This document shows, in pieces, positions 25,201-38,325 of a stretch of DNA of 64,000 bases. The stretch spans positions 4,780,501 to 4,844,500 of the forward strand of contig NC_056039.1 of the NCBI RefSeq assembly GCF_004379255.2. Direction: 5' to 3'. The notes under the pieces were generated by a model. That model worked only from the letters and a program-made list of their open reading frames with translations, had not been told where the DNA came from and searched no databases. How positions within the stretch are numbered: position 1 is the stretch's first letter; each line of letters begins with the position of its first letter. Made by a program: the position numbers and the translations under genes. The DNA is from Salvia splendens. Lineage: Eukaryota > Streptophyta > Magnoliopsida > Lamiales > Lamiaceae.

Positions 25201-28200
25201 TCGATGGCGTCTCTTATCTTCCTAACTGTCGACGGGTCAGTTTCGGGCCCTTGAAGGAATCTACAAAAGAACAAGTTTCAGTTTAATTATGTTTTTGGCC
25301 TTGAAATATACTAGTATATTGGAAATTTCAATAGTAAAGTTACCTGCAGTTTCTACCCAAGATTTCTTCTCTGCTATACTCTGTCAACTCCAAGAAACTA
25401 TCAGAAGCAAAAATCTACATACAAAAATTGTTACTATTAGATTTATCAAATATAAAAAGAAGGGCTAATTAATTTACTTACAATAGGATTATCAGGAAGC
25501 CTTGGATCAGTGATGACGAAGTTTTTCTCTATACGTTCAAGAGTGGTGGCCAAATCGATACCCTTTCTCATCTCCTTCTTCCTCACTTTATCATCCACGC
25601 TATCCGGCCTCCCCTCGTCCTCACTCTCCGAGGAGTAACCGTTTTCTTTCTCCTCCTCGTCATTGAACACCGGCTCAAGGTCTTCAGTGCTCGAGCGCCG
25701 CCCCTTCTTCAGAATCCTGCATGAAAGAATGAGTGTTTGCATCAAGAAATATATACTCTCCCTCCGTCCAGGAAAGTTTGGCACATATTTTCATTTTCGT
25801 CCGTCCCACAAAGTGTGTCACATCTTACTTTTACCATTTTTTGCATTAAACCTCATATTCCACTGACTCATTCTCACTCACATTTTATTATTCTTATAAA
25901 ACTATTACTACCATATAAAAGTAGGACGTGTATTCCCGTAATTGTTTCAAGCCATTTTACATTACATTTCTTAAGACTTATGCCATGTCAAAATGTTACA
26001 AACTTTGTGGGACCGAGGGAGTGTGATTTTTTTGAGGGGACAGGAAATATTTAAGTACCCCATGAACGATCTGCGGGAGTTTTTCTTCTGAGGCTTTTCG
26101 GGAAGCTCGTTGATCTTTTGCATGGAGGTTCGAGTGCCAGCATGCGAGTGGCGGCGGACAGGCGGCGGCTTGTCGTCGGAGCTCCGGCGGGTTGGGGCGT
26201 CGAAGATTTCGTGGTCTCCGGATTTGCGGATGAAGGGGCGGTTGGTGGACTCGCTGAGAGCTCTTGGTCGAGGCCTCTTCACTGCTTCAACTAGCTCTGT
26301 GACTGAACTCGTCGCCATCTCTTTCTGTCGAGCTATTCAAGCCAAAATAAAAAGACTCAAAACACTTTAATATAAAAGTATTACTATGATCAAAATTTAC
26401 TACTACTATCTAATTCGTATATTATATTTTAAGTATTTCTTTATATTTTATTTTTGGGGTGTGGAGTCTCGTTTTTTCATTTCGGTTCATCTGCGACTAG
26501 GATTCCGGTTTCATTTTTTACTATAAATGGTAATATGTTGGATATTTTAGTGTAATTGGATTAACTTCATTGATCAACGTGTTCATAATGAGACATCAAA
26601 TAAGTTGAAAGTGCGTAATGTACACTTATTTGAATTCATTATGATTAGACGATGGTTCGGGGGCAGCGCCCCTGGCTGGGGTCAGCTTGGAAATTTTTTA
26701 TTTCCATTAAAGTTGTTGTACAGAAAATTCATCCGGAAACGTAATTTCCGAAAGTTGAAGGACTATTTTGCAATTTTCTATTCCTGCCAAAAACTGTTAA
26801 AGACGGTTGTGAAATGAAGAGACGTGACTCTTCGTTTTTTAGCCTCTTCTTATGATCAATTTCTGGGTTCAAAGTTGGATAGAATCAACAGACGAATATC
26901 TTCGAAACCTGAATTGTATCCAACCAAATATTGGTAGAACCGCCAAATTAATTTGATCTGAAAGTGTTTCACGCCTTTCAGGACATCCGATTTGTTCACG
27001 TTTTGTTTAAACTCTCTAACATAATAGGCCCACATTACATCAACTTATTCCACTTATATATCAGTTAAAACTAATGGAGTATATACAAGTGAGACTTATA
27101 CTTTATTAACCTTTTACACTTTTTTTTATAAATATTTCTTAAAATTCATGCCATAAAGAAATAAAACTCCTAATAAGACGAAAAGGGAACCTTTTAAATT
27201 GGTAAAAAAATATCTCTTCTAATTGAGTTCTCGTGATCACCAAATAAATTATTCTCTTCGTCCCACCAAAGATGACTCACTTTCCTTTTTAGTTTGTCTC
27301 AACCAAGATGACTCATTACTAAAAATAGAAATACCTTTTATCTCTACTTTATTCTCTTTCTCTTACTTTACTCTCTCCTCTTAACACACAAAATAAAGTT
27401 GGATAAATTTTCGTGTCTCCCAAGGAAGGGGTTATCTTCCTTGGGATGGAAGGAGTAATAAATATAGAATCACAATAGATATTTATAAAATAATAGTACT
27501 TGTGATTTTTAAAAAGGTGGATTACCATCGTAACGGATCAATGATTCGGGAAGCCCATTGGGCCGGGTCGTTTTCTCCCTGATTCCTTCTGTGTGCTTGC
27601 TCACTTCCACTTGCATTCTGCACCAATAAACCAAAATATCACATCTTAATCAATCCACTTTTCAAATTCAATCTCTATCTAAATTCCACATCTTAATAAC
27701 TGCCATAGTGTTGTAACATATACTACATTACAGAAAATCGTCTTAATCAAATAGCAATTGCGATTATCACATGATAAAAGACGTACATATTGGGATACTG
27801 GGCTACATCTTAATAATAGCAATCTGATTCAGAAAATCGTCTCAATCAAATCCCACATCTTAAAAACTTTGCCCATAATATTGATACATGACTCGTAATT
27901 CTTATATACTCCTACATCAGAGACGTGCATATTCTCATACTGGACTGCTAAAGTGGTCCGCAAATTTATACCCTAATTATTACAACATATTTCAGCAGGA
28001 CCACGTTATGATCTAATTAATTCAACAAATTTACAAACCCTAAACCCTAAACATAAAAATTAACTCATATAATTAAAACATTTATCTAATACGCATATAA
28101 CATAAACATACAAAAAAAATAAAAAAAAACTCAATCATAGTTATATTTTATTTAGATATTTTTAATAAAATAAAGTAGGAGTACTAACGTATTGGCTATT

Positions 28201-29458
28201 GAAAATTGCCACCCTGTTAATCTTGTATTAATGGTATTAAAATCTCACCACTGGCAAAGGAAGAAGACATGCAAAATTGGGCCCAGGAAAAGGTAGAATA
28301 TGTTTAATTGGAGTTGGGAAGTCTATCACTATTCAACCTCCATGTTCCGTTTATTAATTTCAAGTTCGAAAAAAGGCATAGAGAATTTATCGATTAGAAA
28401 CTTGAACTCATATTCTTGGTCACCTTAATTATATCGATTATTATAAACATGACAAGAACACACATATTAAGTCATTCTCAGTCATATAATTTTAAGATAG
28501 ATGAGTTATCAAACTGTAATATTACCCGATATATTTGAGGACTTTTCCGGTTTCATCTTTGATTGGTGTGATAGTGAGAAGATTCCAAAAGGGAGTGCCA
28601 TCCTTCTTGTAGTTGAGCAACCTCCCGCAGTAGCTCGTCCCCGTCTCTAAGGCCTCCCTAATCTTCGCAACATCCTCCGGGTCCGTCTCCTTCCCCTGCA
28701 AAAACCGACTGCATCGCACCCAAATTATAAGAGGCCATTTGATAATGAAGACAAGATAAGTCGATAAGAATAGATAACGTTGCCAATTTAATAAATTGTA
28801 AATAAATAATTAATTACCAATTCCGGCCTACAACTTCCTTAGAAGTGTAGCCGGTCATCTTGAAAAACCCGGCGCTCGCATACATGATGGGGGCGTCGGG
28901 TTTGGTCGCATCCGACACCACGAACGTCTGTTGAAACGTGGACAATGCATCTTTCAGATCTTCAGAAACTCGCGGAAAACCCCTCTCTTTCCCTCCCCCA
29001 TCATCGGACTGGTCGCCGGAGCTTCGGATAGAATTATTGGAATCCCTCCGCGTGTTCCCCTTCTCGTCGCCGGAGTTTCTCACCTTCACTCCCTGCGGCT
29101 TCCCGGTCTCCTCATCCGTCTTCAGCACCAATCCCCACTCCGCAGCCCTCTGCGCCGCCGCTCCGACGGCGGCCCCCTTCTCCGCATGCTCATTCAATAT
29201 CTTGCCTAACGCCTTCGGCGGCGGTGGCGGCGCAGCCGTGTCCTTGAGCGCCATCCATGAGGTGACGCCGTCGGGATTCGACGCGAAGCTTGGCTTCTCC
29301 GACTCGGGCTCCGGGTTGCTGGACCAGCTCTTCCACGACGGAGCCTGACGGAAAACGGGATTTGACGGCGGTGGCGCGGCGGGGGAGGGATTAAAGACTT
29401 CGAGGGAGCCGCGGGGGTCTCTTGGGAGCGGTGGGATTAAGGGCTTGTTGCCTTCCAT
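22296..29458 (-). CDS. PHOT1: Phototropin 1, blue-light receptor kinase
   Basis: Plasma-membrane blue-light receptor for phototropism, chloroplast movement and stomatal opening. Exons in gene order: 28818-29458, 28526-28708, 27526-27617, 26059-26332, 25482-25716, 25344-25414, 25154-25260, 25023-25072, 24822-24926, 24650-24709, 24462-24551, 24233-24309, 24069-24153, 23905-23985, 23705-23808, 23562-23611, 23363-23469, 23161-23283, 23027-23078, 22814-22926, 22540-22680, 22296-22382 (975 aa). LOV1 and LOV2 each hold GRNCRFLQG with the flavin-bonding Cys at 214 and 498. The AGC-VIII kinase has Lys678 (AMKAMDKG), YRDLKPEN (Asp774) and DFD (792-794, the family's variant of DFG), and ends LQKNVF. The linker ([19 protein letters not shown]) and length favour PHOT1 over PHOT2. 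The intron after exon 13 has a GC donor. Introns carry three transposon insertions. The protein looks intact. Confidence 0.95.
25758..26021. mobile_element. Stowaway-type MITE in PHOT1 intron 4
   Basis: The left end is CTCCCTCCGTCC and the right end GGGACCGAGGGAG. It fills nearly the whole intron between exons 26059-26332 and 25482-25716. A TA lies just outside the left end; the right flank is not clean, so the ends are accurate only to a few bases. Confidence 0.75.
26536..26926. mobile_element. Probable solo LTR in PHOT1 intron 3
   Basis: The segment starts TGTTGGATATTTTAG and ends TATCCAACCA, with TG..CA borders and short inverted termini (TTGGATA / TATCCAA). AATA(T) flanks both sides (26532-26535 and 26927-26930). 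The interior has the GGGGGCAGCGCCCCTGG motif seen in some plant LTRs. At about 390 bp it fits a copia-type LTR left by recombination. Confidence 0.55.
27254..27455. mobile_element. Stowaway-like MITE in PHOT1 intron 3
   Basis: The left end CTCTTCGTCCCACCAA and right end TTGGGATGGAAGGAG are imperfect inverted repeats followed by TA. It contains two copies of AAGATGACTCA near the left end. The ends have diverged more than in the other Stowaway copies. Confidence 0.6.
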
Positions 29459-32371
29459 TACAGCTGCCAGATTCAGATAATCAACATCGGATTAATCACT
29501 TACTACTGAGGGATTGGGGAAAGATGATTGATTAGAGTTGAATTTCATGCATGTTTGGTTTGTTATATACTGTGTGATATTTTCTTGTCATGAAAATGGC
29601 AAGACTTGAGAGAGATGTTTTGTCACTATTGCTTCACATGTGACCGCTTCACTATATACTGCTTTCATCCCATTAATTAATCAATTAATTAGATAAGTCC
29701 CCAGCTAATTAAATGTAGGGGTAGAAATGAGACACTTATATATTTTGGGGAAAATTTCATTTTCAAATATTGGAGGAAGAATGTTGTATTTTGGGATTTA
29801 TTTATATGATACCGGGGCAGATGTCAGGGGTATAAGTGGAATTTCATTCCTTCGGGCAGACAAATGTGTGTGTCGTTTTCGAACCCGCACTGAGAATTGA
29901 GAACCTCACAATTTAGGAGGGCAGAATGGTCAGAACATTTCATATCCAATTTCATGAATGGTAGATCAAAAGAAGCAAAGTCAAGAGTTTATAAGAGGAG
30001 AGGCAACATAAAATGGTGGATAATAAAAGCATTGAATGAAAATCAAAATTGTAGGTAGGTGATGATGTTAAAGAAAGTAGTGTAGTGTGAATGAAAATGA
30101 CCATACATAAACTGTACTCACAGGAATCCGTATAGTAGTAGATTATTGATTATAAAACTATACTAATTACGTACCCACAATTTCAATAAGATCAAACATG
30201 TGAATCCATGCCCAAATGTACACGAAACAGAAAGATACATATATATGAATACGAAGTAGTATAAAATTAACAAAGCATTACCTTAAAGGAGGAATTCCTC
30301 AACTTGATTCAACTTGCAAGATTTTTTTTTTGTAATTGCAAAATGTGAGAATATGATTTTTGGACTGAAAATTAGCAGTTTTTAAAACTGGGTGATCAGT
30401 TTGAGGTATAACAATTTGGAGAATAATTGTCGAAAAGGTTTGGCATCCCATGCCTGTACACCTAAAATTCACATGCCTCCATCACTGAATTCTATAAAAA
30501 AATTATAAATTTTCGAACACAAAAATATGGCAGAGCTTGATGAAATTTGAAGAGTATATTATTAAAAATTAAAAAAATTGGTAGGAGAGTATAAAATGTT
30601 GGTTTTGTGGTGATTTGTTACAAAATTTTGGCGACAAAAAAACACAGGATACATATAGTAGATATGTAGTAGTACAAGAGAAAATGGAGGGGATATGGAC
30701 TGCACTTGTTTTTTTTTTATCGTTTCTTCAATTTAAAATCAATAGGGGGAAACAAAATGAATTGAAGTGACATGATTTGAGTAGATTACATAAGAATGTC
30801 ACAAAATTTGCTACTACATCTTTAAGTCGCGTAGCAAAATATATATCCACGTAGAGATGCATCTGTAAACTTTTGTCACACGTAAAAGTTTAATTATATT
30901 TGTAATATTGCGTAATTAATATCACAATTCAAGAAATAGAAGTATTACGTAATTAATTATTTCTTCTCTCAACAAAACCCTTATTCAGTTATTCTCTCCC
31001 TCACAGCTCTATATATGGTTCCGAAAATTGTGTCAATATTACGTCAACAACAAGTTGAATGATTAAACTTATAAGTACTACTATATTTCAATAAATTTTT
31101 ACAAATGATCTCAATAAGTAGAAATATCAAATAATGGCCGGGAGGAATTAGTATGTTTTTTTGATGAGCTCAAATAATTAGATTTAATCGTAATAAAATC
31201 GTATTTCCCATTTAATTAATTAACCTCAATTAAATAGGAACCGCGCTTCTGGATTTATTTTCAAATTTTCTCCTCTGTGTTTGACTGTTTGGGAGCCTTA
31301 ACTTTAAATGGGTATTTCTAAATTAATAATTATTTTAAATAGTACGAGATTTTATGTAAACTGCGACAGGTCTCGCATGAATAGGAAATCAAACCAAACT
31401 ACTAAAACTTTTAACTTCATGTTAAGATTTTTTTAAAAAAATTGAATAATATAAACGTAACTTACTAGCTATACGACGACCGAGGACATATTTAACATTC
31501 TAACAATGCATATAAAATAAAAATAATTAAATTGATCTCATAATCCTCCTACTCCATGTATTATTTTAAAAAACACCACTAATGTGTACAAAAAAATTAA
31601 CCCCTCCCCCCAAAAAAGGTTTGTAAATATTGTAGCCACCTTGTGGTGATTAATTGCCAAAAAATGAGATACAATATGATTATTAGTATATTATATTACT
31701 CCTAGTATTTTTTTTGGAACGGGTTGGATTATTAGATTTAATGATCATAGAATTGAATGTGAAATCCCCTGCTAATACCTAGAATGATTTATGATTATGT
31801 CGTTTTATGCGGGCCTTCAATAATAATAGTATTAGATTAATAATTTTGGGAGATGACGTTGGGAATGTACATGTTTCATAAAGTTGAGCATACAAAGGTG
31901 AAAAGTTGTAATTTTAGCTACTTTCGTATTAGGTCATGTGGTATGTTTGGATTTTAGTATCCAATTTTCGATTAGGATTTTCTCTTATAAGAAAAATGGA
32001 AAGAATATGCAATCATAACTGATGGTCTGGTACTCTTTTAAACTGAACTTTTAGCATTGCATCCGTCTCTTTTGACATGATGGTGTTAGAGAATACACTA
32101 CACTATATAAAAGTGCTTGGTGTGTAAAATTTGATGGAAACTCATTTAACATTACAATATTTTTCGATTTAAATTATTTTAATCCCAACCACTTTTGAAA
32201 TTAAATATCAATTTTTCACTGGGAGAATATAATGAAAAAATAGAATAGCACACTTAAGGAGTAATTAAAAACCGCCACATAGGGAAAAAAATTGGAATAT
32301 CCTAATCCTATTGAAAGAAAAGATAGCACCAATATCTCTATGTAATTAAGGTTCAAGATTCTAGTAAAATG
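29459..32371. promoter_or_regulatory. PHOT1 upstream region
   Basis: About 2.9 kb with no coding signal. On the minus strand TCTGGCAG stands 5 bp before the PHOT1 ATG and could be a splice acceptor, and CTTTAAGGTAATGC near 30290 could be the matching donor, so a 5' UTR intron of about 0.8 kb is possible. The rest is AT-rich. No further element is supported. Confidence 0.35.
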
Positions 32372-32820
32372 CACTACAAAAAAATCGCTAATTAGCTGCG
32401 GAAATATCCGCCACTAAATCTCATAGTTCCTTCAGTAAAGGAGTTAGTGGCGGAAAAGAACCGGACAATATATTCGCCGCTAAAATATTAGTGGCGGAAT
32501 ATTTTCCGCCACAAACACGTAGTGGCGGAATACCCACAGAAAATTGTCCGCCATAAAAATTTAAAATAGTGGCGGATTCTGCGGCGCCATTATTAGTGGC
32601 GGAACATAAATGTCATTTAGTGGCAGAATGCATCCGTCACAAATTTTTATACAAATTTTGATTATATTTTGTTTTATTATTTATCCAACCTATTACGATA
32701 ATTTTCAACAAGTCAATACATTTTTCATAGTAAAATAACAATAGATACACGAATACTCATTTATTACTCATAACACCAACATTCAATAATATTGAGCATT
32801 ACAACAAATTTTAAAACTTA

Positions 32821-33465
32821 GAGCATCCACAACCGTGCTCTTGCCAGCGGCACGGTTGTGGGCCCGGGCGGTACTATTCATGCCTGCTCTCTGGCAAGAG
32901 CACAATACCCACAACTGTGCTCTTCCGCAAGGACGAGCACAATTAATATAAAATTCAATTAAACAAAAACATTTCCATAATATTAAAATTCATTTAAAAA
33001 CCACAATAAATATTACAAATTACAAATAAAATTAAAAATTACATAATTAAAATCCTAAAAATAAAAAATTACATAATTAAAATCCTAAAAATTAAAAATT
33101 ACATAATTAAACTCATAAAAATTGAGATTTAGAGAGTTGTTTAGTATAGTGTCATTTTTTGTGTTTGAAATAAGAGTATTTATAGATGAAAGTATGAATT
33201 TTGGGGTAAAAATAATGAAAAAAAAATAAATTAAAAGTGTGGAAAAAATGGATATATTTTATTAGGAAGTGAAAAAATATTTTTTTTATTAATTTTGAAT
33301 TTTTCAGATTTTTTCGATTTTATTAAAAAAATAATAATAATAAATGATAAATCAACGGGCCAATCAGAAGCTGCCACGTCGCCACCTCGTGCATCAACGG
33401 ACGAGCTTCGTCCTTGCCAGCGGCAAGGACGGCGGTGAGCATGCTGCTCACCGCTGCGGATGCTC
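32821..33465. mobile_element. PIF/Harbinger MITE nested in the CACTA element
   Basis: The ends are GAGCATCCACAACCGTGC and, read inward, GAGCATCCGCAGCGGTGAG, with TTA on both sides (32818-32820 and 33466-33468). It is 645 bp and non-coding. A short hairpin (TTGCCAGCGGCA and related words) is repeated near both ends. It splits the CACTA left arm, so it is younger than the CACTA insertion or came along inside it. Confidence 0.85.
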
Positions 33466-33516
33466 TTAGTTAAATAACAAAATAGCGATTCATGTTCCTT
33501 CTCAGTCTCATGTCTG

Positions 33517-33660
33517 GTGGGACCGTTGGCAAATTTATCATTTACAATTATATTGTTCCTTCCTAGTCTCATGAACTTTGTCTCCTTCCTTTCAAAATCT
33601 TGGATCAAAGTTAACTGTTCATCTTTGAGCCACCTCCTGAAGCAACACATATATATATTA
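33517..33660 (-). other. Exon-like fragment inside the CACTA element
   Basis: On the minus strand an acceptor-like TTGCTTCAG precedes a frame reading RWLKDEQLTLIQDF then ERKETKFMRLGRN. The words CATGAGACTAGGAAGGAAC and CATGAGACTGAGAAGGAAC repeat within 70 bp. It could be a captured host exon. I recognise no family and found no partner exons. Confidence 0.2.
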
Positions 33661-35499
33661 GCATTAAAACTAATGTTTTCCAATGATATTAAAGAGTAAT
33701 TAAAAGAACCTAATAGACAAGGCTGATTCCAAAAATCTAACATATTAGTCAACCAAATCGTTCTGTATATGTTGGCTAATAAATCACCAAATTTAGAATT
33801 CTCTAATTACTACTTCCAGTCCAAGTAAAACTTCAACCATCTGTTATCAGACAAATCCAATAACTAAAAATCCTACAACGGAAACAAACTCAGTTAAATT
33901 TCAACAAACGCAGGCCAAAATGCACTACATTTTAGAGTAGTCATATAAAGAATGAACAAGAAAAATGGCCATAGATATGCAGAAATATAAATAACTCAAG
34001 TAGGATTAAATGCAAATCTAATGAAATCGGTAATCCCCTCTAAAAAGCAGGATTAAATTCACCGTTGGAAAGAAGCTGCCTATACATCCATTCACAATTT
34101 GCACTCATTGTTATAAATCCTAATTAATAATTCACGAATCATGATAATAGTTAGTCATCTAGATAGCCATATTAAGTAATCTACTAACGAACTAAAATAT
34201 TTCAAACACAATTTAGCATGCTTAAGAGATAATTAAATCATAATATAACATCAACAAAATAACATCACCTCACTTCTCAGCACATATGGTCGCCAGAGCC
34301 GGCAAGGCTCCACTCCAAGCCTAGCCACCAACTAAACAATATATATATAGCATGCTACTATAAACTAAATCATAAAAATTGATGCTCCCAAACACCACTC
34401 TTTTCACAACCTTTATGCCATCCACATGCCTCCCTTTTCTATCTCTCTATGTCTGAATACCATAGTTGGTGAGGTGAGTTAGCTGTCTCTAATCTTGATT
34501 CAGTTAAGGTTCACTGGACTACTAAGGCTACTGACATGTTACTCCACAAAGAGTATTTATTTTATGAAATAAGGTTAGAGCTAGATTAATTACACAAACA
34601 ATACTTTTTGCCTTGCTATCATAATACGAATATGTATGTAGAAGATTGAAAAAGAACTTACATTTATTGAAGACTGATAGTGGTCCTAAGGCTCTAATAT
34701 AGCAATTGTAGCTTCATAAGAAACATAAGATAGTAAGAAACATAGATAGCAAAATATATCACATGCATACATAATTTATATGCATATTAAGAGGAAGCAA
34801 TTCAAGCACCTTGGCCAAAACGAATTTAACATCTAAAACATGTATTATGTAGCATGAGTTGAATAAATTGTTCCATGTCATTTCTGTTTCAATTCAAACA
34901 ACCACAAAAAATTCACACAGTGAAACTGCACATGTACATTTCATTTACAAAATAGAGTATGAAAATGAACCTCAATTTTCATAAATATATTTTTATTAAT
35001 TTTATATTAAACTCACACAAATGTCATGACATTAGTTTCTTTTTTTCTCACACTCCATTTTTTCACTGCCGAAGCTAATTTCAGAATGTTTGTACTGATT
35101 TTGCAAATCTTACTTGCTTTTATTCTCAATTAGTGTTTTTCTTCTATATGGACTACCACTTATTGCATCACACAACACATTAGAATCTGCCATAACATCA
35201 AAAGCAGTTGCAAATCCACCAAATCCCGCAATCAACTATGTGAATAGAAACAATATATCATGGAAAATAAATCTACTCTTGGAAAAGGGAGAGAAACAAG
35301 TGACTTACAGATCTCTGAGGTGAAAGATTCAATCACCAATCTCTGATGCCATGCAGCAAAAAAGATGAATAAACTACCTCTAATCTTGCTCCTGTTTAAG
35401 CAATCAATGAATAATTTAATCAATTCATAGTTGAAACAAAACAAATAAACAGAAATTCATTGGAATCGTGGTCAGAAATCGAATTAACCTAAGTGGCGG

Positions 35500-35990
35500 T
35501 GAATAATTGGTAGTAGTTGATTGAAGCTGTGATGTTGTCCTGGATCGGCGACGGTGATTCAAATATCACAGAAATCGAACACACACACACACACACATTT
35601 CATCTCCTCATCGAATTAAACTTACAAGGCATCGGTGATGTTGTCCTGGAGCGGCGACGACGGGCTGGAGTGGCGACGGCAACGGCGGAGAGGACTTAGG
35701 TAGCGGCGAAGAGGAAGAGGGAACACACACACACACACACACACTTCATCTCCTCATCGAATTAAACTTACACGGCATCAGTGATGCTGTCCTGGAGCGG
35801 CGACGACGGCGACGGCGACGGAGCTGGAGCGGCGACGACGGCGACGGCGACGGAGCTGGAGCGGCAACGACGGCGACGGCGACGGAGCTGGAGCGGCGAC
35901 GACGGCGACGGGCTGGAGCGGCGACGGAGCTGGAGCGGCGACGGCGACGGCGACGGCAACGAGGATTTCGGTAGCGCGAAGAGGAAGCGT
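35500..35990. repeat. GC-rich tandem repeat block in CACTA right arm
   Basis: Units of GGAGCTGGAGCGGCGACGAC and GGCGACGGCGACGG repeat several times between about 35780 and 35960. Upstream, a block holding an AC microsatellite, TTCATCTCCTCATCGAATT and a TGATGTTGTCCTGGAGCGG motif occurs twice (35578-35665 and 35722-35805). The block is far richer in GC than the rest of the element. Long frames across it on both strands are by-products of the repeat. Confidence 0.75.
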
Positions 35991-36258
35991 GATTACATAA
36001 AATTGTGCCCTAATTTAATTCAGTTTTGTAAAGCAGGCGGAAAATTTCCGCCACTATTTTTAATATTTTTTAATATTTATATTGTTTATTTGAAAAATAA
36101 TTTGTAGTGACGGAATTAATCCGCCACTGATATGGACAAATTAAAATCCGCCACTAAGTTTTCTAGCGGATTATCCGCAACTATTCTGCCAGTAATACTG
36201 ACGGACTATTTCCGCCACTAATATCCGCCACTAATGTAGACATTTTTTTGTAGTGATG

Positions 36259-38325
36259 ATATTATATTTTTAACAGTTTGAAAACTTATATTAGACCTCA
36301 ATTTATTTTAAACATATACTATATTGCTTGAAAAGTTACACTATATGGTGTTGTTGCACTGGTTTCGGTTAACCATCTTATTACTTTAAATATTAACATC
36401 TAGTCTTGTTATTGACGCAAGTGTGGGTGTAACTAAATTTGCTGCACGCCTGCACCCAAAGATGTAACGAATTTTGTCACATTTTCACTTAGTATCTCTA
36501 AAATGGTGTCACTTCTTGTTAACTTTAGTGATTTAGTAAAAAGAAAAGGCCATTTATTACATTATCGAGATTTGACTCACTTTTAGTTATTATTATAAAA
36601 TTGAAGTTCGAATATGGAATCTTGTAGAATCAATTAAAACTAGTTTAAATTCTTGATTATATTATTTGAGCAAACTCCAAGGTCACTGGTAACCATATGA
36701 TTATCGCATAGTACGTATGTCTACTTCAGATTTATTGTTTATTATTTACTCATACTTTAATAGATCGAAAAGATGTGGTAGCAATGCAATACTTATCGGT
36801 ATCGAGAATATACTTGGTAAATAAATTATTCTTGAACGAAATCTTTTATTTTTCAATATAATGGATTTGGATAGAAAGAATCTGCAGTGCGTGATTAAAT
36901 TACATCCTGTTTGCACGTGCTCGTTGCCGAACAGATTCGTGCTAAAATAATTTTTTTTTTAAAAAATAAAAAGTTTACCTACCTAAGAACAAATATATAT
37001 CACTTGTAAAATTGTAATGTAATCAATATGTCTATAACACATAAAATTGTAATGTAATCAATATGTAACACATGCTCCCTCCGTCTCCAAGAATATGCAC
37101 TTTGGATTCGGCACGAATTTTAATGTAAAATTAGAAAAGTAAGAGAGATATAGAAAAAAAAGTAATTAAAGTATTGTTAGTGGAGAATGAGCTCCATCCC
37201 ATTATAGTGAAAAGAGTTTTTAAAATTGGAAAGTACACATTCTTGTGAGACGAATTAAAAAAGAAAGGGTGCATATTCTTGTGGGATGGAAGAAGTATTA
37301 ATATTAAAAATATGGAATTACTTCGAAATCTGATAGTACTGTATATTTATAAAAACAAGTGTAGATAATATTGTATGCAGTGTAGAGCAACATCAAAGAT
37401 TAAAAAAACCAACAATTTGTAGGTCCAAACCACGTGAACAACCTTTTGAATTGTCTCTCTATATGCTTGTCACATCAACAGATGCTGCCTAATTTAAATT
37501 GAGCAATCAAAATTGCATTATAATGTTAAAATTACACTCTCATATTTTTAATTACAGTACTATTTAAGTAAAGCCACATATTAGGCAGAATTTATTTAAT
37601 TTAAAAGCTTTTCTCCCATATACAAATACAAAAAACATACTACTACTACTACTAATAATAATAATAATAGGAGTAATTAAGATTATAAGCATGCTACTCT
37701 ATGCACCGACACAAGAGTACCTGAAATAAAATTATACTCCATTAAGTTTTAAGAAATACTCCTATTTATTTTCCCATAATCAAGTTTTGCTCTATTTTTC
37801 TTTATTTTAAGAGTATATTAAATTATGAACTATAGTATTATAAAATGTATGGATCAGACTCGTGCCATCTGTAGGCTCTGCCATTATTTGGTAGTAACAA
37901 ATAACAACGTGGCCCATTAATTAGTAGTATATGTTTTGTTGTTTCGAAATAAGAATTTTATGATTATATTCTAGTACTAGTAATTAAAATTATTTAGGAT
38001 GATATGGTAAATTAATCCAAAATATTCCATGGATTTCTAAACATAGTTTTATTTGATCAGGTCACACATCTAATGAAAGAAGCTAGAGATTTCATTTAAC
38101 CATGGTCAAAATCACTCTCTTACTTTAATCTCAAGAGAAACATTACTTTCTTATACTCATTTCTGAGATGATTGAGGAGTCCTACACATACAAAAAGGAA
38201 GAAAAAAAAAGAGAAAAGGGGGAAAAAGAGGAAAAGCAAATGATTCCTTCACCCTTGCTACTGCTGCAAGCCAACTCTACAAGGGATGCAGAGAAGGATA
38301 AGCAAACTCTAACTCGACCTAGAGT
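36259..38325. other. Intergenic region downstream of the kinase gene
   Basis: About 2 kb, AT-rich, with one Stowaway MITE (37075-37295). A 30 bp phrase (ATAAAATTGTAATGTAATCAATATGT) appears twice in tandem at 37008-37066. The last few hundred bases form the 3' UTR of the minus-strand kinase gene. No other gene is supported. Confidence 0.55.
37075..37295. mobile_element. Stowaway-type MITE
   Basis: The left end is CTCCCTCCGTCTCCAAGAAT and the right end, read inward, CTTCTTCCATCCCACAAGAAT. TA follows the right end. The subterminal phrase GAATTTTAATGTAAAATT resembles GGTTTTAATGTAGAATT of the mariner element at 55187, which supports a family link. Confidence 0.8.

Larger units (their letters stand above)
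32372..36255. mobile_element. CACTA (EnSpm) element, non-autonomous
   Basis: The left end is CACTACAAAAAAATCGC and the right end, read inward, CACTACAAAAAAATGTC. ATG flanks both sides (32369-32371 and 36256-36258), the 3 bp duplication of CACTA elements. Subterminal regions hold many copies of GTGGCGGA or its complement TCCGCCAC, as expected for transposase binding sites. It is 3.88 kb with no TNP2 or TNPA frame, so it depends on another copy. A Harbinger MITE (32821-33465) sits in its left arm and a GC-rich repeat block in its right arm. Confidence 0.9.

Noticed and set aside
28931..29348. Plus-strand frames opposite the first PHOT1 exon
   Set aside because: Shadows of the conserved LOV1 exon on the other strand, made open by GC-rich codons.
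35768..36107. Frames rich in Ser/Pro/Arg and Asp/Gly
   Set aside because: Both strands are open only because of the GGCGAC repeat in the CACTA element.
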